Below are positions 26,513-35,907 of a stretch of DNA of 64,000 bases, piece by piece. This stretch comes from Methylobacterium sp. J-048. Lineage in GTDB: Bacteria; Pseudomonadota; Alphaproteobacteria; Rhizobiales; Beijerinckiaceae. The number at the start of each line of letters is the position of its first letter. Positions within the stretch are counted from its first letter, which is position 1. The stretch is taken from assembly GCF_022829515.1 (NCBI RefSeq), contig NZ_JAKSYL010000137.1, forward strand, positions 1 through 64,000, read 5' to 3'. A program made the translations under genes and the position numbers. The notes below the pieces were generated by a model. That model worked only from the letters and a program-made list of their open reading frames with translations. It was not told the DNA's origin and did not search any database.

Positions 26513-29062
26513 ATGGGTGTCGGTCGTGCCGCGCACGTTCGAATCTGCGTGGGTACGCTCACATTGACTGCGGCGAGCGCTGCGCTCGCCGAACTGCCCG
26601 AGACCGCGGCTACGCACGCGCCGCGCGAGATGCACGGGGTCGCCGCCCTGGCGATCTTCGGCGGCCTGGTCGCCTTCGCAGTGATCCTGTCGCTGCTCCA
26701 TCTCTACGAGCGCAGCCGCTGGACCCGCCGGGAGCGCGAGCTGGCCGGCGCCCTCGACGTGCTGCGCGGCGCCCATGACCGCGCCGAGATGCTGCTCAAT
26801 GCCGAGCGCCAGATCATCGTCACCTGGGACCGGCGCAGCGAGCCCGTGGTCGAGGGCGATATCAGCCTGGCGATCTACGGCGAGCGGCCGACCTCGGGCT
26901 ATGCCCGCCGGGTCCTGGCCTTCGGGACCTGGCTGGTCGCCACCGACGCCGCCGCGGTCGAGACCGCGGTCGAGGCCCTGCGGGCGCGGGGCACGAGCTT
27001 CACGCTCAGCCTGCGCACCCAGACCGGGCGCAGCATCGACGCGCACGGGCAGGCCGTGGCCGGACGCGCGCTGCTGCGGCTGCGCGAGACCAGCCAGGAG
27101 CGCTGTGAGATCGCCGACCTGCGGGCGACCCTGGACGAGACCCGCCGCGGCCTGTCCGCGCTGGCCGGCCTGCTCGACGCGATTCCGCAGCCGGTCTGGC
27201 GGCGCAACCGCGAGGGCGGCCTGAGCTGGGTCAACGCCGCCTACGTGGCGGCCGTCGAGGCGCCGACCCGCGAGGCCGCTTTGGATGGCGGCATCGAGCT
27301 GCTGGACCGTCCCGCCCGCGAGGCGATCGCCCGCGACGCGGCGGCACGCGCCGCCAGCCCGACCCGGAGCGTCCCGCGGCTCTCGGCCGTGGTGGCCGGC
27401 AGCCGGCGCATGCTCGACGTGTTCGAGACCACCCTGGATAGCGGCCATGTCGGGATCGCCATCGACGTATCCGAGCTGGAGAGCGTCCGCGCCGACCTGC
27501 AGCGCCAGATGAACGCCAATGTCCGCACCCTGGACCAATTGCCGACCGCCGTGGCGATGTTCGACGTCTCGCAGCGGCTGATCTTCCACAATGCCGCCTA
27601 CCGCGAGCTCTGGGACCTCGATCAGGCCTTCCTCGACAGCCGCCCCTCCGACGGCGAGATCCTCGACCACCTCCGGGCCGAGCGGAAGCTCGAGGAGCAT
27701 GCCGATTTCCGCGGCTGGAAGCAGGGGGTGCTCGCCGCCTACCGGGCCGCCGAGGCGAACCACGGCTGGTGGTACCTGCCCGACGGCCGGACGCTGCGCG
27801 TGGTCGCCGACCCGAACCCGCAGGGCGGCCTGACCTACCTGTTCGACGACGTCTCCGACAGCCTGAACGCCGAATCGCGCTACAACGCCCTGCGCCGCCT
27901 CCAGGCCGAGACCCTGGACACCCTGGCCGAGCCGGTGGCCGTGTTCGGCGCCGACGGCCGCATGACGCTCGCCAACCGGGCGTTCTGCACCGTCTGGCGG
28001 CTCGATCCGGCGACCGTCGAGGAGCGGCCGCATGTCGATGCCGTCATCGAGGCCTGCCGGTCCCTGGCACCGGCCGAGGAGCCCTGGCTCGACATCCGCG
28101 ACGCGGTGGTCGGTCTCGAATCGCGCACCGCCCGGTCCTGCCGCCTGGAGGTGGTGGACGGCACCGTCCTCGATTGCGCCGCGCAGCCGCTGCCCGAGGG
28201 CGCGACCCTGCTGACCCTGATCGACGTCACCGCCAGCGTGAACGTCGAGCGGGCGCTGACCGAGAAGAACGACGCCCTGGAGAAGGCCGCGCAATTGCGC
28301 GACACCTTCGTGCACCACGTCTCCTACGAGCTGCGCTCGCCGCTCACGAACATCATCGGCTTCACCCAATTGCTCGGGGACGAGACGGTCGGGGCGCTCA
28401 ACGACCGGCAGCGCGAATATTCCGACCACATCATGCGCTCGTCGGCGGCGCTGCTGGTGATCATCAACGACATCCTCGACCTCGCCTCGATCGATGCCGG
28501 CTCGCTGGAGCTTCTGCGGGAGGAGGTCGACGTCCAGGCGACCATTGAGGCCGCGGTTCGCGGCATCGAGGACCGGCTGGCCGAATCCCACATCACCCTC
28601 GCGCTGGACGTGCCGGAGGAAATCGGCAGCGTCCACGCGGACGGGAAGCGGGTCCGCCAGATCCTGTTCAACCTGCTCTCCAACGCCGTCGGCTTCTCGG
28701 ATGCCGGGCAGCGCGTCGAGGTCCGCGCCCGCCGGGAGGCGCACGAGCTGATCCTGAGCGTGCGCGACCACGGCCGCGGCATGCCGCCGGAGATCGCCGA
28801 TTCGGTCTTCCGCCGCTTCGAGAGCCACACCCTGGGCACCCGCCATCGCGGGGTCGGGCTGGGCCTGTCGATCGTGCGGTCCTTCGTCGAACTCCATGGC
28901 GGGCGGGTCCTTCTGGAAACCGCGCCCGGGGCCGGGACCCAGGTGACCTGCATCTTCCCGCTTTTCCCTTTTGACGAGTCGCGTCTCGATCATCACGAGG
29001 CGCGACCCGTCACGGCCCTGCCCGAGACCGCCGGTCGCAAGCCGGGCTTCGCGCTCCACTGA
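26513..29062 (+). CDS. divL: DivL-like PAS-domain kinase with Tyr in place of the phospho-His
   Basis: 849 residues. The N terminus is signal-anchor-like, with a membrane helix at about residues 45-65 (HGVAALAIFGGLVAFAVILSLLHLY). Several PAS-like segments follow (about 220-330, 340-450, 460-570). The dimerisation box reads FVHHVSYELRSPLTNI, in which Tyr605 replaces the usual His of S-H-E-L-R-x-P. The ATP-lid domain then has the N box (LFNLLSNAV), DHGRGMP and GVGLGLSIV. Tyr at this position is the hallmark of DivL, which acts on the CckA-CtrA cell-cycle relay as a regulator rather than a kinase. The assignment rests on the Tyr, the multi-PAS layout and the membrane anchor. The ATG at 26513 was chosen over a long low-quality extension. 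Confidence 0.82.
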   Translation: MGVGRAAHVRICVGTLTLTAASAALAELPETAATHAPREMHGVAALAIFGGLVAFAVILSLLHLYERSRWTRRERELAGALDVLRGAHDRAEMLLNAERQIIVTWDRRSEPVVEGDISLAIYGERPTSGYARRVLAFGTWLVATDAAAVETAVEALRARGTSFTLSLRTQTGRSIDAHGQAVAGRALLRLRETSQERCEIADLRATLDETRRGLSALAGLLDAIPQPVWRRNREGGLSWVNAAYVAAVEAPTREAALDGGIELLDRPAREAIARDAAARAASPTRSVPRLSAVVAGSRRMLDVFETTLDSGHVGIAIDVSELESVRADLQRQMNANVRTLDQLPTAVAMFDVSQRLIFHNAAYRELWDLDQAFLDSRPSDGEILDHLRAERKLEEHADFRGWKQGVLAAYRAAEANHGWWYLPDGRTLRVVADPNPQGGLTYLFDDVSDSLNAESRYNALRRLQAETLDTLAEPVAVFGADGRMTLANRAFCTVWRLDPATVEERPHVDAVIEACRSLAPAEEPWLDIRDAVVGLESRTARSCRLEVVDGTVLDCAAQPLPEGATLLTLIDVTASVNVERALTEKNDALEKAAQLRDTFVHHVSYELRSPLTNIIGFTQLLGDETVGALNDRQREYSDHIMRSSAALLVIINDILDLASIDAGSLELLREEVDVQATIEAAVRGIEDRLAESHITLALDVPEEIGSVHADGKRVRQILFNLLSNAVGFSDAGQRVEVRARREAHELILSVRDHGRGMPPEIADSVFRRFESHTLGTRHRGVGLGLSIVRSFVELHGGRVLLETAPGAGTQVTCIFPLFPFDESRLDHHEARPVTALPETAGRKPGFALH

Positions 29063-29136
29063 GGCCGACGGCGAGCGAGGCGATCCGTTTCCGCGCCGGG
29101 CTTGATTAATCCCCCGGCCGGGCTCAGCAGGGGGCC

Positions 29137-30369
29137 ATGTCCGAAAGAGATCGTTCCGGCTGGGCCGTCTTCGGCATCGGCGACTTCCGCCTGTTCGGCG
29201 CGGCCCGCTTCCTGACCGGCCTCGCGTATCAGATGCAGGCGGTGGCGATCGGCTGGTTCGTCTACGACCTGACCCATTCCGCCTTGGCGCTCGGCCTCGT
29301 CGGGCTGGCCGGCTTCCTGCCCGCGGTGATCTGCGCCCTGATCACCGGCCACGTCGCGGATGCCTATGACCGCCGTCTCGTCGGCGCCGCGGCCTTCGGG
29401 CTCCAGAGCCTGGCGAGCTTCGGGCTCCTCGCCTACGCGCTGGCCGGGCTCCAGTCGGTCTGGCCGATCTACGCCCTGGTGATCGTCGTCGGCACGGCCC
29501 GGGCCTTCGCCAACCCCGCCCTGCAGGCTTTGCTGCCGACGCTGGTGCCGGGGCCGCAATTCGGCTCGGCCATCGCCTGGAACGCCTCGCTCTGGCAGAG
29601 CGCCTCGGTGATGGGTCCGGCGCTCGGCGGCCTGCTCTACGCCCTCGGGCCGTCGGTGGTGTTCGGTGGCGCGGCGGCGAGCTTCGCCCTGGCGAGCCTC
29701 CTGACCGGGCTAATCCGCTTCCGACCGGCGGCGGTGACCGAGCGGCCGCCGATCACCTGGGCCGCGCTCTCAGCCGGCATCGGCTACATCCGTTCGCAGC
29801 CGGTGGTGCTGGGCGCCATCAGCCTCGACCTGTTCACCGTGCTGCTCGGGGGCGCCACGGCGCTGCTGCCGATCTATGCCGGCGAGGTGCTGCATGTCGG
29901 TCCCCTCGGCCTCGGGGCTCTGCGAAGCATGCCGGCCTTCGGGGCGGTCACCATGGCAGTCCTGCTGGCCTATCGCCCGCTCCGGCGCCATGCCGGGGTG
30001 CGGATGCTCCGGGCGTGCGCCGTGTTCGGCGCGGCCACGGTGGCGTTCGGGCTTTCCACCTCGCTGCCCCTGTCGATGGCCTGCCTGTTCGTCACGGGCG
30101 CGGCTGACATGATCTCGGTCTATGTCCGCCAGACCTTCGTGCAGGGCGAGACGCCGGACGCCATGCGGGGCCGGGTCTCGGCGGTGAACACGGTGTTCAT
30201 CGGCGCTTCGAACGAACTCGGCGAGTTCGAATCCGGCGTGCTCGCCGCCGCGATCGGGGCGGTCCCGGCGGTAGTGGCGGGCGGTGCCGCGACTATTGCG
30301 GTCGCGCTGCTCTGGGGCCGGTTCTTTCCGGCCTTGCGGGCGCGGGACCGGTTGCTGGTGCAGGGGTAG
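29137..30369 (+). CDS. MFS transporter, EntS/DHA3-like
   Basis: 410 residues with about 12 membrane helices. The loop between helices 2 and 3 is TGHVADAYDRRLV, the MFS motif A variant. The first helix begins FRLFGAARFLTGLAYQMQAVAIGWFVYDLT, as in the EntS-like MFS_3 exporters. A second motif-like sequence ETPDAMRGRVSAVNTVFIGASNELGEFESGV is also typical of that group. It probably exports a small molecule by proton antiport; the substrate is unknown and no siderophore genes are near. The start ATG is 75 bases after the divL stop, so a shared transcript is possible. Confidence 0.82.
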   Translation: MSERDRSGWAVFGIGDFRLFGAARFLTGLAYQMQAVAIGWFVYDLTHSALALGLVGLAGFLPAVICALITGHVADAYDRRLVGAAAFGLQSLASFGLLAYALAGLQSVWPIYALVIVVGTARAFANPALQALLPTLVPGPQFGSAIAWNASLWQSASVMGPALGGLLYALGPSVVFGGAAASFALASLLTGLIRFRPAAVTERPPITWAALSAGIGYIRSQPVVLGAISLDLFTVLLGGATALLPIYAGEVLHVGPLGLGALRSMPAFGAVTMAVLLAYRPLRRHAGVRMLRACAVFGAATVAFGLSTSLPLSMACLFVTGAADMISVYVRQTFVQGETPDAMRGRVSAVNTVFIGASNELGEFESGVLAAAIGAVPAVVAGGAATIAVALLWGRFFPALRARDRLLVQG

Positions 30370-30430
30370 AACCTCCTCTCTGCAATCGAAGAGTGGACCG
30401 GCTGGTCGGACGCTGGCTGAGCGAGGATCT

Positions 30431-30468
30431 GCGAGGCCGACGGACACCGTCAGAAGCGTTGGCCTCGC
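30431..30468. terminator. Terminator-like hairpin after the MFS gene
   Basis: GCGAGGCC at 30431-30438 and GGCCTCGC at 30461-30468 pair perfectly, with a nested GACGG/CCGTC stem between. There is no T run directly after, so this may be an attenuating stem or a spacer element. It lies 60 bases beyond the MFS stop. Confidence 0.4.
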
Positions 30469-30475
30469 GATCGCG

Positions 30476-30517
30476 TTTATCCATTTTACGCCTCTGGTTG
30501 TTCCAGATATGGATAAA
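30476..30517. promoter_or_regulatory. Inverted repeat upstream of the GSU2403-type gene
   Basis: TTTATCCAT at 30476-30484 and ATGGATAAA at 30509-30517 are exact complements separated by 24 bases, in a locally AT-richer stretch 65 bases before the ATG of the next gene. It could be a binding site for a dimeric regulator or a 5' stem; nothing more can be said from sequence. Confidence 0.35.
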
Positions 30518-30581
30518 TCGTTTGCTAGCAACAGCTTGATGAGTATGATCGCGGGTCGCACCGTCGGCTGGGACGCGCATC

Positions 30582-31637
30582 ATGGCCTATCGCGAACTCG
30601 ACGATGAACAGGCCCGGCAACTCATCAATGCCGAGCAGGTCTTCGATGCCTACCGCGCGGCGCGATCGACCTTGCAGAGCCGCTTTGCCGGTTCGATGGG
30701 CTGGAAAACCGTCGATGGGCGCAGTTACCTCTATCGTTTCAAGAATGGCGTCTGGAAGTCGGTCGGGCCTCGTTCGTCCGAGACGGAGGCCATTCACCAA
30801 CGCTTCGTCGAGGGTCGTGCGCGCGCGAAAACGCGCAGCACCTCGCTTGCACAACGGCTGAACAGGATCGCGGCCGTCAACCGAGCCCAGCGGCTCGGCC
30901 GAATGCCGGTGATCGCCGCCCGGATCCTGCGGGCTCTGTCCGATGCCCGTCTCACGGAACCGGTGGTCGCCACGGTCGGAACGAACGCGTTGTTCGCCTA
31001 CGAGAGGATGGCCGGTGTCCAGATCGACCAGGCGGTTCTCGAAACAGCCGATTTCGATCTGCTATACGATGCCCGGGCCAGCTTGAAACTCATCGTGCCG
31101 GAAGTCGCAGCATCCGGCGTCGTCGGCCTGCTTCGGAAGGTCGATCATTCCTTCGAGGTCATGGGCAGGCGCGGATTTCGCGCGGCGAACCGCGACGGCT
31201 ACATCGTCGATCTCATCACGCCCGCCCCGAAAGATCCGATTCGACCGAGCGAGGTCAGACAGATCGGGCGCGACCCTGACGATCTCGTCGCCGTCGAGAT
31301 TTTTGGTCTGACCTGGCTCGTGAACAGTCCCAAGGTCCGGGTCACGGTGCTCGATCTGCGCGGCTACCCGGCCGAGATGACCGTGCCCGATCCCCGCGCC
31401 TTCGCGCTCCACAAAGCCTGGTTGTCGGAGAGACCGGAACGCAATCCCGAGAAGCGCCGCCGCGACGCAGCCCAGGCCAAGCTCATTGCCGGACTCATCG
31501 CCCGCTACCTGCCGCATCTCGGTTTCGACGATCCCGTCCTCGGGGCTCTGCCGAAAGCGTTGCGGGATCAGGCCGCGACGCTCACCCCTGCCGTCACGGG
31601 CGGCGAAACGAACGACGCCCTGGAGCCCGACTGGTAG
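30582..31637 (+). CDS. GSU2403 family nucleotidyltransferase-fold protein
   Basis: 351 residues. The family core is VVATVGTNALFAYERMAGV (about residues 128-146) and the NTase acidic motif TADFDLLYDAR, followed by VDLITPAP and a C-terminal helical part with DPRAFALHKAWLSERPERNPEKRRRDAAQAK. This matches the NTP_transf_8-type proteins of the GSU2403 group, distant relatives of the nucleotidyltransferases that also include AbiEii/MenA-like toxins; a reaction is not known. GC content is visibly below that of the surrounding genes, and the gene separates tolB from where pal is usually found, so insertion by transfer is likely. No antitoxin-like partner is adjacent. Start ATG at 30582. Confidence 0.8.
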   Translation: MAYRELDDEQARQLINAEQVFDAYRAARSTLQSRFAGSMGWKTVDGRSYLYRFKNGVWKSVGPRSSETEAIHQRFVEGRARAKTRSTSLAQRLNRIAAVNRAQRLGRMPVIAARILRALSDARLTEPVVATVGTNALFAYERMAGVQIDQAVLETADFDLLYDARASLKLIVPEVAASGVVGLLRKVDHSFEVMGRRGFRAANRDGYIVDLITPAPKDPIRPSEVRQIGRDPDDLVAVEIFGLTWLVNSPKVRVTVLDLRGYPAEMTVPDPRAFALHKAWLSERPERNPEKRRRDAAQAKLIAGLIARYLPHLGFDDPVLGALPKALRDQAATLTPAVTGGETNDALEPDW

Positions 31638-31646
31638 CCGGGCTCC
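31622..31646. terminator. Hairpin between convergent genes (GSU2403-type gene and tolB)
   Basis: GGAGCCCG at 31622-31629 pairs perfectly with CGGGCTCC at 31639-31646. The stem covers the stop codon of the plus-strand gene and lies 17 bases from the tolB stop, so it can end transcription from both sides. Confidence 0.55.
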
Positions 31647-31662
31647 AAAGTCCCGAAAAAGA

Positions 31663-33021
31663 TCAGCGCCCCGCCAGCAGCGGCGACCAGGTCGGATCCG
31701 AGGCGTAGGACGGCGTCGGGACCGGCTGCTCGACCTTGCCGGTGATGTCGACCATGAACAGCTTGCCGCCGCCCTGGCCGCCGGGATCGCGGAAGAACAG
31801 CACGTACTGGCCGTTCGGCGCGAAGGTCGGCCCCTCGTTGTGGTAACCCTCGGTCAGGACGCGCTCGCCGGTGCCGTCGGGCTTCGACACGCAGATGGCG
31901 AAGCCGCCGTTGCGCTGGCGGGTGTAGGCGATCAGGTCACCGCGCGGCGACCAGGCCGGCTGCGAGGCCGAGCCGGTGCCGAAGGTGATGCGGTGCGGGT
32001 TCGAGCCGTCCGCGCCCATCACGTAGACCTGCTGCGAGCCGCCGCGATCGGATTCGAACGCGATCTGCGAACCGTCCGGGGCGTAGGTCGGCGAGGTGTC
32101 GATCGCCATGCCGTTGGTGACCGAGTGCTGGGCCTTCGTGGCGATGTCCATGGTCACGATATCGGCGTTGCCGCCCTGCTGCACGCTCATCACCAGGCGG
32201 CGGCCGTCCGGTGAGAAGCGCGGGCTGGCGCTCATGGAGTCAACGTTGCCGAGCGCCTGCCGGGCGCCGGTCTCGAGGTTGATCACCTGGACCCGCGGCT
32301 GGTGCCCGGTGGCCTGGGACATGAACGCGATGTCCTGGGTGGCCGGCGAGTAGCGCGGCGCGACGATCGAGGTCTCGCCGCTGGTGATCGCCCGGACGTT
32401 GGCGCCGTCCTGGTCCATGACCATCAGGCGCTTGCGCCGGTTCTCCTTGGGGCCGCTCTCGTCCACGAAGGCGATGCGGCTGTCGAACCAGGGGCCGAGG
32501 CCGGTGATCTTGGTGTAGACCGCGTCCGAGATCAGGTGGCCGGTGCGCCGGGCGTTGGCGGTGTCGGTGCCGTATTGCTGGCCGGTCATCTGCTGGCCGG
32601 AGGTCACGTCCCAGAGACGGAACTCGACCTTGAGCTTGCCGGAGGCATCGCGCGAGACGCGGCCCGTGACCAGCCCCTGCACGCCGGTGGCGCGCCACTT
32701 CTCGAAGTTCGGCGCGGCGTCGAAATTCGGCTGCTCCGGGAAGCGGGCGTGGTCGAGGGGCGTGAAATACCCTGAGCGGCGCAGGTTGTTGGTCACCACG
32801 CCGGAGACGAGGCCGCCGAGGCTCGGATCGCCGCCGAAATCCGCGATGGCGATCGGCAGCGGCTGGAAGTTGCCGCCGCCGATGCGCAGCTGCAGCTGCG
32901 CCTGGGCCGGCGCAGCGAAGCCGAGGGCGACCGTCAGCAGCGCCAGAAACGCGACGATGGGCGCGAACAGGCGCGCGGCATAGGGCGCCGGAAGGCGCCC
33001 GGCGGAGGGAAGGTCATGCAT
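31663..33021 (-). CDS. tolB: Tol-Pal system periplasmic protein TolB
   Basis: 452 residues. The N-terminal signal peptide (FLALLTVALGFAAPAQAQ, cleavage about residue 42) is followed by the TolB N-terminal domain (LPIAIADFGGDPSL...). From about residue 200 a six-bladed propeller is made of repeats such as PRYSPATQDIAFMSQ, PRFSPDGRRLVMSVQ, PTYAPDGSQIAFESD and PAWSPRGDLIAYTRQ. TolB links Pal in the outer membrane to TolA and helps envelope constriction at division. It is the last gene of tolQRAB here, 65 bases after tolA. Pal, which usually follows, is absent from this side. Confidence 0.95.
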   Translation of the reverse strand: MHDLPSAGRLPAPYAARLFAPIVAFLALLTVALGFAAPAQAQLQLRIGGGNFQPLPIAIADFGGDPSLGGLVSGVVTNNLRRSGYFTPLDHARFPEQPNFDAAPNFEKWRATGVQGLVTGRVSRDASGKLKVEFRLWDVTSGQQMTGQQYGTDTANARRTGHLISDAVYTKITGLGPWFDSRIAFVDESGPKENRRKRLMVMDQDGANVRAITSGETSIVAPRYSPATQDIAFMSQATGHQPRVQVINLETGARQALGNVDSMSASPRFSPDGRRLVMSVQQGGNADIVTMDIATKAQHSVTNGMAIDTSPTYAPDGSQIAFESDRGGSQQVYVMGADGSNPHRITFGTGSASQPAWSPRGDLIAYTRQRNGGFAICVSKPDGTGERVLTEGYHNEGPTFAPNGQYVLFFRDPGGQGGGKLFMVDITGKVEQPVPTPSYASDPTWSPLLAGR

Positions 33022-33086
33022 GGGTCGGATCCGAAGTGGCGATCAGACGGGGAGGCGGGTGACGGCAGGCTGCGCGGGTGGCGACC

Positions 33087-34388
33087 TCAGGTCGCCGTGA
33101 ATTCGAACTCCGCGTTGATGGCCTTCCAGTCGTTGTAATACGGCGCGTAGGTGGCCGGTATGTTGTACGGCGCACAGCGGCGCACCGCCCGGAGCGCAGC
33201 TTGCGCGATCGACTGGTCCACGCCGCTGGAGCCGCCGCGCATGATCCGCGGCTCGGTGCTGAGCGAGCCGTTCGGGTTCAGGCGGATGTCGAGCACCGGC
33301 AGGACCACCCCCTGGGCGGCGCCGGGCGGGGCCGAGTAGCAGCGCTCGATCTGCTGCTGCAGCAGGCCGACCAGGGCGTCGCGCAGGGACGGCGACAGGC
33401 GTTGGGCCGTGCCGGTCGCGGCACCCAGGGCGGCCACCTTCTGCACCGTATGGCCGGTGGCGCCGGTCGATTGCGACGGCGCCTTCGAGGCGAGCACCGA
33501 GCGGATGTCGCCGGCGTTGAACTTGTCGGCGAGCTCGGCCTGCTTGCGCGCCTTGGCCTCGCCATCGGCCTTGGCCTTCGCGTCCGCCATCGCCTTGGCC
33601 TTCGCCTTGGCGGCAGCCTCGGCCTTGGCGGCGGCCTCCGCCTTCTCGTGCGCGGCCTTGGCCTCGGCCATCTCCTTCTGCCGCTCGGCTTCCGCCTCGG
33701 CCTTGGCTTCGGCGGCCTTCCGGGCAGCTTCGCGGGCGGCCTCGGCCTTGGCGGCATCCGCCTTGGCCTTGGCCTCGGCCTTCGCGGCGGCGGCCTTGGC
33801 GGCGGCTGCCGCGGCTTCGGCCTCCTGCCGCTCGATCAGCTTGTCGAGCTGCTCGCGCTTCTCGGCGTCGGCCTTCGCGGCCGCTTTGGCTTCGGCCTTG
33901 GCCGCAGCCGCCTTCTCGGCGGCGGCCGCCTTGTCGGCCGCCGCTTTCTCGGCCGCCTTCTCGGCGGCCTTGGCGGCAGCCTTCTCGGCGTCGCGCTTTT
34001 CCTCGGCAGCCTTGGCGGCTTTCGCCACCTCCTGCGGATCCGGCTCGGCGCGCAGGGGCATCTCCTCCGCGTTGGCGAGCTTCATCTCGGCCGTGCGCTT
34101 GGGCGCGGTCGGCGCGTCGGTCTTGGCGTTCTCGGGCTCGCGCTCCTCGACCTTCTCGGCTTGGCGGTCGGCGCGCGGCTGGGCGTTCGGCATCGGCTTG
34201 TCGGCCTGGCGCTCGCCCTTGGTGATCTCGGAGAACTGGTTCTCGGTGATCACCTCGACGGGCACACCCTCCTGCGCCTCGGGCAGGGCCGGGGCCGCCA
34301 CGCTGAACAGCGCGAAGGCCAGCAGCGCCACGTGGGTGCCGGCGGAGATCCAGACACCCGGTTCCTTGCGGTCGAAGTGGAACTCCAC
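33087..34388 (-). CDS. tolA: TolA protein of the Tol-Pal envelope system
   Basis: 433 residues. A short cytoplasmic end (MEFHFDRKEPG) leads to one membrane helix WISAGTHVALLAFALFSVAA. A very long Ala/Lys/Glu-rich helical domain (about residues 100-310, built from AEKAAAKAEAKAK-type units) spans the periplasm. The C-terminal TolA domain has IERCYSAPPGAAQ...VLDIRLNPNGSL and two Cys (ERCYS, RRCAPY), probably bridged. It receives energy from TolQR and contacts TolB/Pal. The repetitive DNA simply encodes the rod and is not a separate repeat element. The gene lies 11 bases after tolR, so it is in the same operon. Confidence 0.93.
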   Translation of the reverse strand: MEFHFDRKEPGVWISAGTHVALLAFALFSVAAPALPEAQEGVPVEVITENQFSEITKGERQADKPMPNAQPRADRQAEKVEEREPENAKTDAPTAPKRTAEMKLANAEEMPLRAEPDPQEVAKAAKAAEEKRDAEKAAAKAAEKAAEKAAADKAAAAEKAAAAKAEAKAAAKADAEKREQLDKLIERQEAEAAAAAAKAAAAKAEAKAKADAAKAEAAREAARKAAEAKAEAEAERQKEMAEAKAAHEKAEAAAKAEAAAKAKAKAMADAKAKADGEAKARKQAELADKFNAGDIRSVLASKAPSQSTGATGHTVQKVAALGAATGTAQRLSPSLRDALVGLLQQQIERCYSAPPGAAQGVVLPVLDIRLNPNGSLSTEPRIMRGGSSGVDQSIAQAALRAVRRCAPYNIPATYAPYYNDWKAINAEFEFTAT

Positions 34389-34399
34389 GGTTCTACGCC

Positions 34400-34846
34400 C
34401 TACTGATGCTCAGGCTCGGTCACGAGGGCGACCTTCTTGAAGCCGCCGCCGGTCACGATCGCCATCACCTGCGCGACCCGGCCGTAATCGACCCGCTTGT
34501 CGCCGCGCACGAACACGCGCTCCTCGGTGCCGGATTTCGACGTCTCGAGCAGCTTCGGGATGATCGTCTCGTCGGTCAGCTCGTCCTCGCCGAGGAAGAC
34601 CTGGCCGGTCTGCCGGATCGAGATCGTCACCGGCTTCACGTCGGAATTGAGCGGCGATGCCTTCGACTGAGGAAGGTCGAGGGGAACGCCCACCGTCATC
34701 ATCGGCGCCGCGACCATGAAGATGATCAGCAGCACCAGCACGACGTCGATGAACGGCGTCATGTTGATCTCGTTGATCGGCCCGCCGCGCCGGCCCCTGC
34801 GCCGCCGCCTTTTGCCGCCGTGGGATGCCCCCGCCGCCATGCTCAT
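34400..34846 (-). CDS. tolR: TolR protein (ExbD/TolR family)
   Basis: 148 residues. A highly basic N terminus (GGKRRRRRGRRG) precedes the family motif INMTPFIDVVLVLLIIFMVAAPMM, in which the membrane Asp carries protons. The periplasmic part (LDLPQSKASPL...VFVRGDKRVDYGRVAQVMAIV) is typical. With TolQ it forms the proton-driven motor that energises TolA. The ATG at 34846 is 25 bases after the tolQ stop. Confidence 0.95.
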   Translation of the reverse strand: MSMAAGASHGGKRRRRRGRRGGPINEINMTPFIDVVLVLLIIFMVAAPMMTVGVPLDLPQSKASPLNSDVKPVTISIRQTGQVFLGEDELTDETIIPKLLETSKSGTEERVFVRGDKRVDYGRVAQVMAIVTGGGFKKVALVTEPEHQ

Positions 34847-34871
34847 GGATCAATCTCCTGGATCGGCCCGG

Positions 34872-35588
<717 letters not shown>

Positions 35589-35907
35589 CCGTCGAGGTCT
35601 CCTGCTCCGGATCGCGATGCGCCGGGCGAGGCCCGCGTCCGCCGGATCCGTGAGCGATATCAATGCTATCGCCCGCGAATCTGTCGAAAGTAAGGGCCGT
35701 CTTCGCGCCGGGACTCGGCCGGCTTGCACCGGCTCCGTTAAGGGCGCGACAGGGTTAAGGATCGGTTTCGATCCGGGCGATCCCAAGGCATTCCGAAGTA
35801 TCGGTTGTGCCGCCGCCCAGGGGAGGCTGGACCTCACGAAACCGACGCCGTTATTCTTGCGTCATCAGAGTGCCGCACGCACCGCGAGTCTCAGTTCAGG
35901 AAGCGCC
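35589..35907. promoter_or_regulatory. Divergent promoter region between tolQ and the aldolase gene
   Basis: A 319-base non-coding stretch that must hold the promoter of tolQRAB (minus strand) and that of the plus-strand aldolase. It is locally less GC-rich (GATATCAATGCTATCGC at about 35655; TTATTCTTGCGTCATCAG at about 35850). No clear consensus boxes or repeats could be fixed. Confidence 0.4.

Noticed and set aside
26264..29059. Long open frame antisense to divL
   Set aside because: Shadow frame; the plus-strand kinase has all expected motifs.
33500..34080. Apparent minisatellite in tolA
   Set aside because: The repetitive DNA encodes the Ala/Lys/Glu rod typical of TolA; units are irregular and follow protein, not DNA, periodicity.
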